DNA of 64,000 nt from Ceratotherium simum simum (taxonomy: Eukaryota > Chordata > Mammalia > Perissodactyla > Rhinocerotidae): positions 12,792,413-12,856,412 of the forward strand of contig NW_004454193.1 of assembly GCF_000283155.1 (NCBI RefSeq), read 5' to 3'. The notes under the pieces are model-generated. The model ran no database searches. It was not told the DNA's origin and saw nothing but the letters and a program-made list of their open reading frames with translations. Each line of letters opens with the position of its first letter. The stretch's first letter is position 1. Both the position numbers and the translations under genes were made by a program. Positions 56,331 through 64,000 of this stretch are shown piece by piece.

Positions 56331-59300
56331 CCATAAGGGGTTCTGACACATGTCCTCTTGCCAGGATCCTTGGCCTTATTTGCAAAATATCCCTTCGCAA
56401 ATCTGATGAAAACTGTGGATCATCTTCCTGGAAGAATCATATTATGGATATGTAAATTTTTGTAGAGTATATAAAGATATAAGAATAGAGACAACAACAC
56501 AGGAAACATACTTGGTGGAAAAAAATGGGGGATCTCAGATGCCAGATCACAATCAAATTACTTTTCTAGTAGAGCTTTGGTTTGACATAGAGAGACTGGT
56601 GACTTATAGCCAATTAAATGTCTTATTTTCTTTTCTTCTCTCATTAGCTTCTTGACTTTTGCCATAAAGTCACACTAATGTTTTTCCTCTCCATTTAAAT
56701 CTCGAATGTTGAAAAGATTCTGTGTATCTAAAAATGATATTGGCGAAACAACAACAAAAGAGCGTAAAATATACACTAATCCCAGAGGTTTCTTAGGTTC
56801 AATTCAGTAGCATGTACTGGAAAGGGCTGATTATGCTATTGTCATGTTAAGCAATTTTGAAACATTATGAGTTTCTGAGAACCAGGGATCCATCAGAGTC
56901 TGCAGATATTTGGATAGGATGAGATATTGTTATGAAGGCATAGGTTTAAGCAGCATTTGAAGTATATTATAATATATTTGAATACCAATGTCATTGTGTG
57001 TTTGTTGGTTGGGGTCTTGCCATTTTTCTACATTGTTTCATCCCACAACCACCTATAAAAAGTCTTCTTTCCTTCTATATGTAGATGAGTGCTCTGTTTC
57101 CAGATGGATCCTAGGTTATGAAAAATGAAAATCCAAATTTGCATGGCAAATGATTTCAAATGTAATATTGTACATGAAATGATGAACTAATCTTCTCTCT
57201 CGTCCTCTCTCTCTCTCTTTCCCCAATCCCTCTCATTTTACTTACATAAGAACATGGTATATAAATGTAATGCTTTGACTCTGGTTTCTAATAACACTTG
57301 ATGAAAGAGATATCTTGGTAGAGAGTGCTACTTCTGTAAAGAAAGATGATCACTTATTCACAGTGGTCATCTGCTTCTTCATAACTGTGAAGCAGAGAAA
57401 ACGTTAATTGTATATCTTTAGTAAGGAATTGAGGAAAGAGACAACCATAGATGTGTACTCGCAGAAAGAGGCATTTATGAATCTATAAAGAAGGAATACA
57501 TATGGTTTAAGGATGCAAAACAAATACTAAAATTTTAACATTCCCAAAGAAAGAGTGTTGTCTATCACAATTTGAATGTACTGTGCTAGTAGTGAGTGCT
57601 CAGCCATTGGTATTTCTCAGTGGTCACTATGGGCTGAACACTGGAGTGAAGTAAAAAACACATTTTTTTCAGGATCTTTACTATTGAGGAATCTGCATTA
57701 GCACAAAGTCTAGATTACTGACTGTGAACATTTCACTTGTTAATAAAAAGAAGAAAAGAAATAGAAAGTAACTCTTCATAGGCCATCACAGTGGGGCCCA
57801 CCTTTATACAAGAAACTGTGGATCATAAATTCACAATTTGAGAATTCAGTTTGGGGAACAATTATATTATAAATTCCAGAACACAATGAAAAAGGTTATG
57901 TGTATTTATCTTCAAGGAAAACTATGAGGACTTTCTGGAGGCTATGAAGAACTTGCCATTTCTCAGTGCCCCTTTTGTTTACTTCTCAATAGGCATAATT
58001 TATACCTCCCTAGGGGGAATCCATTTTTACTGTGCTCTTAGCATTTGGGGAGAAAAACTATATAGAAGCAGATTTTTTTTCCCACAGGGAATTGACAGAT
58101 ATCCCTGAATTTGGCTTAAAATAATTTTCTTTTCTGAAAACCTCATAGGCAAAATCCATAGACGTTTTCTGGGGGTCAAGGGTGGAGGTGGGCTTGGGGT
58201 GAGTAGCTCCGTGCAGAGTGTTATTAATATATGCAGAAGTGATAGAAGAATTAATGTTGATTGGAGAGAGTTGATTACTGGTATTTATGACTGTGAGCAC
58301 TGAGCAATAAGCTATTATGCTCCTAACCCAACGAATGAAATACAAAGATATGTTTATATCTTCTCCAAGGCAAAGATGAGAAAGAAATCTGGGACCAGTT
58401 TCATCCCCTCTTCTTTTTTATGTTTTTTAACAAATTAACTTTGCCAGTTATTTTTTGTTTTATTACGTGTTTTCTCCCCTTAGAAGGGTATATTGAGAGT
58501 GGGGGAGATTCTTGCTGAGCCTTTTAGTGGGTGATGTGCTTAGAAATCTGTTTATGGGACTGTCTGATAGGGCCGTAGGGAGTTCTTGAGAAAATATACC
58601 AGGAAGAAGTAAAAGTTTATCTAAGCTTATTCTGGGAGATTACAAGAAATTCAGAAACACAAAGTTCCTTCTGGCTCAAAGGAAACTGATCATCTTTGTG
58701 CAAATAAGGATTTGATTTTATGTTGCTTGTGCACATACAGGAGAAGCATGGCAGCTGATGGCAAATATCTTATGGAGAGTCAGCTGAGTTTATTCAAATT
58801 GAAGAGGAGGGTATCTTGGTGCAGGAGAGCAGGATACTTTCTTAAAATATAGGAAGGGTTGATATTATCCTTCCTGACCATTTAAATGCAGATTCCCATC
58901 ATATTTGGGACAAAACAAAAAGTCTTCTTTTCAGAAGGCTGACCAGGATCCACCTCCCAGCGACTGACTCACTTTATGTTCTCATGTCCCAGTCCTTAAG
59001 ATTTCTAAATCTATAGCCAACTTTTTTTCTTCTTCTTTCATTCTGTCTTATCTTGACATTCCTCATTTCAGCCAAACAAGCCCTACTCCATTATCTGGCG
59101 CACTGAGATCAGCTTCCCATTGGATTTTCAGCCATGCCATCTCCATTGTTGTCTGGGTACAACTTCCATCACACTGGAAAACCTCACCATCTGCTAGGCA
59201 TGGACCACTGGGTAAAGAAGAGGAATTGGAACCCTTCCTCCACAATGGATAAAACTTGTTCACGTTAGAACTAGGGTGAACAGATGACAATTATAAGTGT

Positions 59301-59359
59301 GAGTAGAGGGACCCTCGGCTCTGTAACATAAGTAAGATTATTTTTCACGGCAGCCAAGA
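56331..59359. other. Long unique stretch
   Basis: No repeats or genes recognised over 3 kb except a (CT)n run at 57191-57221. The 95-codon minus frame at 58058-58345 and the 75-codon minus frame at 59063-59290 show no domains. Confidence 0.45.
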
Positions 59360-59560
59360 ACATTTCCTAGAGCCAGATTGTGGGGATTTGATTCATTTAC
59401 TATCCATGTGGCTTTTAGATAAGCACTAATTTTTGTGAGCCTCTGGTTTTTTTCCATCTTATAATGAAGCTAATAATAGTACGTAACTCATAGCAGTATT
59501 ATGAGAATTAAATCAGATATTTCATATAAGTGTTTTAGCCCTGTGCCACAGTAAGTTCCA
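59360..59560 (+). mobile_element. MIR SINE
   Basis: 'agagccagattgtggggatttg', 'tccatgtggcttttagataag', 'gaagctaataatagtacgtaactcatagcagtattatgagaattaaatcag', 'gccctgtgccacagtaag' follow MIR order. Confidence 0.75.
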
Positions 59561-59572
59561 TTTATTGTTTTG

Positions 59573-60105
59573 GTTGTCGATTGCTCATAATAATCCTAAA
59601 ACTTAGCTTACTATAACAATTTATTGTTATTTCTAACAGTTCTGAAGGATCGTTGCTTTCAGCTGGGAGTGCCTATTTGGGGTGTCTCTTGCAATTGCAA
59701 TTGGATGGCAGCTTTGGATGGAACCATCTCAAGGCTTGATTGGGCTGTACATCCAGAGACTTCTTCCCTTGCGTGCTGGGTAGTTTATGGTGGCAGTCAG
59801 CTAGGACACCAGCTCATGCTGTAAAGCAGAGTGCCCTTGCCTGGCCTCTCTATGTGGCTTGGACTTCTTACTGCATGGCAGCTGGGTTCCGGAAGGGAGT
59901 ATCCCAAGTTTGACACAAACAGAAGGCACAATTTTTTAAAGACGAAGCCTCGGAATTCCCAAAACATCATGTTTGCTGCAGTCTATTGATAAGCAAGTTA
60001 TTAAAGCCAGTCCACATTCAAAGAGAAGAGAATTAGACTCTATATCTTGAAATGAGAAGCAAATATACGTTTAGGGACGGAAGGTATTTTTAGCCACCAT
60101 CTTTT
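59573..60105 (-). mobile_element. Old LTR-like repeat, probably MaLR
   Basis: 'ttgtcgattgctcataataatcctaaaacttagcttactataacaatttattgtt' resembles the antisense 3' end of a MaLR LTR. 'acttcttactgcatggcagctggg', 'cagtctattgataagcaagtt' and 'agccagtccacattcaaagagaagagaatta' form a block seen in old mammalian LTR-type repeats. The subfamily is uncertain, and the 66-codon frame inside is not a gene. Confidence 0.55.
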
Positions 60106-60179
60106 GAGAGTATCTATGACAGTTAATAATATATTAATAATAACAAAACTTGTTGCTGTTAATAAGAATATAACTAATA

Positions 60180-60310
60180 GTTGTTAACCTCTGAACCTCA
60201 GTTTCTTCATTAGTAAGACAAGTTCTTAATGAGATCCTGTACATAAAGTGCTTGAGATATTCTCTAGAATATAATGCAAAAGTGCTCTGTAAATAGTATT
60301 CAATTTTTAA
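60180..60310 (+). mobile_element. MIR SINE fragment
   Basis: 'ttaacctctgaacctcagtttcttcattagtaagac' and 'acataaagtgcttgagatattc...gtgctctgtaaatagtatt' match MIR. Confidence 0.7.
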
Positions 60311-61789
60311 AGCAATATTCTTAGTGAATAGTTTTTTTAGCTTTGCTAGTAACCTCCAATCACATATAACTAAGAAATGATGATTTTATGAATAAATGAA
60401 TTTTTTTACTTTTAATTAAACTTATTTCCTTACTCCATATTTATTACTAGACTTAGAAAATTAATTGATTTAATATATCAATCTCAACTTGAATGTGACA
60501 AACCACATGAAAAATTTTAAATATTGTAATTAGCTGACATCTAAATTTATTCAGAAAATATGTTCTAAAGCATTGAAAAGTATTATCTCACAATATTTAA
60601 TTTAAAAAAGCTCATTTTTTTCATACTTGGTGATGGTATACCCTGTTCCAGTATACAATAATAAAATAAATACAAAATGAGGAATAAATGCATATTTAAG
60701 TGATGTTTAGCAATAATGTGGCTAGTTATTACATCCAGCATTTTCAAAATCAGCATTTTTTTGTTTACATTATAAAATTTTCAAAAAATGAGCCATGAGT
60801 TTGCCAGACATGATAGTTTTGGATTCTGGAGAGGCAATAACTATTTTGTTTTTCTCTTTCTAGGGTTTTGCTTGTTTCAATTAAAAAATCTTACCTTCAA
60901 CTATCTTCTTATGTATATTCTCACTGTACTACACACAGACGTAATATCCCTGTGAACACCCACTCCCACCACAAGAAGGGGAATGGAAAATGGGTTGTCT
61001 GAGCTAAGGTCTCACAGACCCTCTTGGAGGAACTGTGCAGAGGATGTCAATAAATAGAAGGGAGAGGCAGCCCTATTACCTCTGGCCGTTCAGTGCAGAC
61101 TCAACCTTTAACCAGCCTAGCAGGCTTTTAGTTTGATTAATACTTTAATTTTGCAGCAAAGAAATTACAAATTGAAAATATCTATTAGGTCATCTGTCTT
61201 GGCACTTCCACAATTACAATATGCATTATGACATATAATTATCATCAGTGAGAGGAAAGGTAAAAAATTTGACCTCCGCCATCCACCATGACATGTCCCA
61301 ATTTTTCTTGGTCAGTAAAGCCATCACTAGAGAGGTCTTTTAGATTTCTCTTTTCCCCGTGTCCTATGCTAATTCCTCATAATACTTGCCTGATAAACTT
61401 AACTAGGGAATGGGTTTCAAAATGCAAGCAACATTAGTCTGGCATTGTCAGTCTTCTGTAAATTAGGTCCAACCACACATTAATCATAATAACCATGATT
61501 CCTCTTCAGACTCTGAGTTTCTCCCAGTCCGGTTATCTTGCTATGATAGTTCACTTCTTTCAACCGAAACACTTCATCCTAGTCCTTGTTTATATCCCAC
61601 ATGTCCTAGCCCAGGTTCATATTGCTATTGCAATAGCACATGGACAATCTCCCTTTGTATTAAGATTGGTTTCATTGAATCTCCCCTTTACACTGCCACC
61701 AGGGTCAAGTGTCTAAAACACAAAATACGGGAACAAATATTCTAAAGAATCATGAGGAGTGAGTGTCATCTTCCTTCTCTTTTTTACAC
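60311..61789. other. Unique AT-rich sequence
   Basis: No gene or repeat recognised; very AT-rich at 60360-60720. Confidence 0.4.
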
Positions 61790-62425
61790 ATATACAGCTT
61801 CAAGCTTTTGTACTTGGTTTGTCCTTGTCCTAGAAAGCATTTCCCCTTTGTGGCTGACTCCTTGTCATCATTCTAACATCAGTTTAAATGTCAGTTCCTT
61901 AGAGTGAGCTTCCTTGACCGCTCTATCTATAGCAGTGCTTGGTCGTTCTGATTACATCACCCTAAGTTATTTTTCCTAGTATTATGGCATCAATGAGTCA
62001 TTATGTTTATTCATTTGATTATTGTTTATTGTTTGACTCTCCAGCTAGAATGTACACTCCAAAAGGCTGGTATCTTTTCTGAGTTTTTTTTTTTGTTTGT
62101 TTTTTGTTTTTTGTGAGGAGATCAGCCCTGTGCTAACATCCGCCAATCCTCCTCTTTTTTTGCCGAGGAAAACGGCCCTGGGCTAACATCCGTGCCCATC
62201 CTCCTCCACTTTATATGGGATGCCGCCACAGCATGGCTTGCCAAAGCAGTGCGTCGGTGCGCGCCCGGGATCCGAACCAGCGAACCCCGGGCCGCCGCAG
62301 CGGAGCACGCGCACCCAACCGCTTGCGCCACCGGGCCGGCCCCTTTTCTGAGTTTTTTACCACCAGTGCCTAAGACTGTACTAGACATAACTCAATATGT
62401 ATGTAACGAATATATGAATGAATAG
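61790..62425 (+). mobile_element. L2 LINE 3' end, split by an ERE
   Basis: 'tgtcagttccttagagtgagcttccttgaccgctctatc' (61890 on), 'tttgactctccagctagaatgtacactcc' (62032 on), then, beyond the SINE, 'accagtgcctaagactgtactagacataactcaatatgt...gaatgaatag' form the L2 3' region in order. The ERE at 62090-62342 splits it. Confidence 0.8.
62090..62342 (-). mobile_element. ERE SINE in L2, two tail units
   Basis: A GC-rich minus-strand copy has a T/G-rich tail, two tail units ('ccctgtgctaacatccgcc', 'ccctgggctaacatccgtg'), the 'ctttatatgggatgccgccacagcatggc' body and a well-kept head ending gggccggcccc. An exact 16-base duplication, cttttctgagtttttt, lies at 62074-62089 and 62343-62358. Confidence 0.96.
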
Positions 62426-62814
62426 ATAAAATAATGTAGTTTGAGATAGCAAGACCTACAAAAGAGTCAACATTCTCCCATTTAGACTAGCGTGAAAGTG
62501 GACACTGAGCTTCTTACCCTAGCTGTGGGCTCACCCCAGGGCTATGATGAGCACCCACATAATATCAGCCTCCTGAGCCCCAGCAAACTTTGCAGAAGGA
62601 CCTGCAATGCATTTCAAAATCGAATAGTAAAAACAGGCTTCTGCATTCCTACTTCTCAGATGTTTTTAAATGGTTAATAAAAATAAAAACCATATTCTTA
62701 TTAATTTGTATGAATAAAATAGGAAGTCTAAATGGAAAAATTCATAGTACACCATGGAATTCAAGAAAACCGTCTTGTCAGAGAAAGAGTGAGAAAATGT
62801 CAAGAAGACAGTAA
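62426..62814. other. Unique non-coding sequence
   Basis: Nothing recognised. Confidence 0.35.
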
Positions 62815-62985
62815 GGTCAGGATTTGAATTCCAGTTCTTCCACTTCTTAAAGCGCTGACTTTGGCTTAGGTATGACAAGCTATGGTTTTCCCATAGGTAT
62901 ATTCTCACACGAATTTTTGTAAGGATTGTATGGGACAGGTTGACCGGGTCCTAAGAAGGTACTCAATAAATACCAATTCCTTTCC
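62815..62985 (+). mobile_element. MIR SINE
   Basis: 'ggtcaggatttgaattccagttcttccacttc', 'gtaaggattgtatgggacagg' and 'gaaggtactcaataaatacc' follow MIR order. Confidence 0.7.
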
Positions 62986-63005
62986 TCTTACATTCAGTAC
63001 TCAAC

Positions 63006-63458
63006 GTCATAGGTTGAATTGTGTCCCCACAAAAGTTATATTGAAGTTCTAACCTCCAGTACCTCAGAATGTGCCCTTATTTGGAAATAGGGTCATTGTA
63101 GCTGTAATTAGTTAAGAGGAGGTCATACTAGAGTGGAATGGGCCCTTAATCCTATATGACCAGTGTCCTATAAGAAGATGATACGAAGACACAAAGAAAG
63201 AGAATGTCATGTCAAGATAGACGTGAAGATTAGAATTATTCAGTTGCCAGGCAAGGAATGCCAAGGATGGCTGGCGACACCAGAAGCTAAGAGAAAGGCG
63301 TGGGATAGAATCTAGAACCTTGCCCTAGAGAGGGTGGCCCTGCTGACACCTTGATTTTGGACTTCTAGACTCCAGAACTGTGAGATAATAAGTTTCTTTC
63401 GTTTTAAGCCACCCAATTTCTTGTACTTTGTTACAGCAGCCCTAGATAAACTAATTCA
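63006..63458 (+). mobile_element. MaLR (MLT1-like) solo LTR
   Basis: It begins 'taggttgaattgtgtccccac' and continues with 'tatttggaaatagggtcattg', 'ggaggtcatactagagtgg' and 'ggcccttaatcc'. It then shows 'ctgctgacaccttgattttggacttc', 'ccagaactgtgagataataag', and ends 'gccacccaatttc...acagcagccctagataaactaattca'. A complete plus-strand MaLR LTR with no internal region. Confidence 0.92.
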
Positions 63459-64000
63459 CCCAGAAAGGTAGCTACTGGAATACGTTCTCAGGAAAAGCAT
63501 CTCTAATCTGTCACTTTCATCTCATTACTCTTCATAACATCCTTTTTGTTATCTCAAAAATTCCTTTTATTTCTTAGTATTTAAAACCCTCAGTTATTAG
63601 GCAGTTATGCACCTTCGATTTTTTTCATAGCAGATATTTAATTGCTGTAATATCTCACCATAAATCAATCTCTCAAGTCCTTAAAACATTTCTAATGCCA
63701 ATCGTGGAATGCTTTCCTGTTGCAGAGATGTAGTGATGAATTGCCTTCGACAGAAAAATGTCACCACGCTCCAGTCTCTGATGTATTTAGACAGATATGA
63801 CTGCCTCCCTGCCATACATGATAAGGCGTACCTGAAAAAGATACACATCACATTTCTTCTTCTTTTTTTTTTTATTATTTTGAGGCATGTCAGACATGTT
63901 CCTCATAGACTGGAATCCAGTCTATAGACAGTGTGATTTGCAATATATTTATCTTTATGGGGCCACAAGTTTTTCTTCCAACAGTGTTGCACACTCATTT
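63459..64000. other. Unique non-coding sequence at window end
   Basis: A T-rich run sits at 63857-63876. The 72-codon open frame at 63709-63927 shows no domain. No gene recognised. Confidence 0.4.

Noticed and set aside
62122..62425. Overlapping open frames near 62.1-62.4 kb
   Set aside because: They are translations of the GC-rich ERE on both strands.

Overview
This is a stretch of mammalian nuclear DNA, most likely from an odd-toed ungulate and probably an Equus species. The main evidence is ten copies of the tRNA-derived SINE known as ERE (equine repetitive element), several flanked by exact target-site duplications. Other repeats are those expected of any placental mammal: MIR, L2, L1, MER5-type hAT elements, MaLR-type LTRs and other ERV LTRs. 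The species and the chromosome cannot be fixed from sequence alone. Family names were assigned by eye from remembered consensus features, without a database search.

I found no protein-coding gene, exon, CpG island, tRNA, rRNA or recognisable snRNA gene. The longest ATG-started open frames (118-128 codons) are no longer than chance predicts in AT-rich DNA, and many shorter ones lie inside repeats. The window is best read as intergenic or deep-intronic sequence. The only promoters I can support are the internal RNA polymerase III boxes of the two youngest EREs.

Layout. 1-10 kb: a MaLR LTR (minus), an L1 tail, an old ERE, several MIRs, an inverted GATA/TATC microsatellite and a CA-rich minisatellite at 6.65-6.85 kb. 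10-19 kb: mostly unique DNA with a MER5-type element, a MaLR LTR, an L1 tail, an L2 piece and an ERE. 19.6-21.6 kb: an old L1 with the inverted 5' segment expected from twin priming, plus a second tiny L1 tail inserted in it. 23-30 kb: two EREs, three head-to-tail MER5-like copies at 25.9-26.5 kb, and AT-rich unique DNA. 30-40 kb: MIR and L2 fragments, a MaLR-like piece and two EREs close together. 40.5-44.9 kb: an L1 broken by three later insertions (an ERV1-like solo LTR, another ERV LTR and a young ERE). 45-64 kb: L1 and L2 tails, five further LTR copies or fragments, three EREs, several MIRs, and unique stretches with a few candidate conserved or regulatory segments.

No undescribed biological system is evident. 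The most informative structures are the twin-primed L1, the nested-insertion stack, the three adjacent MER5 copies, the 0/1/2 variation of the ERE tail unit, and a few short duplicated or palindromic motifs outside recognised repeats.
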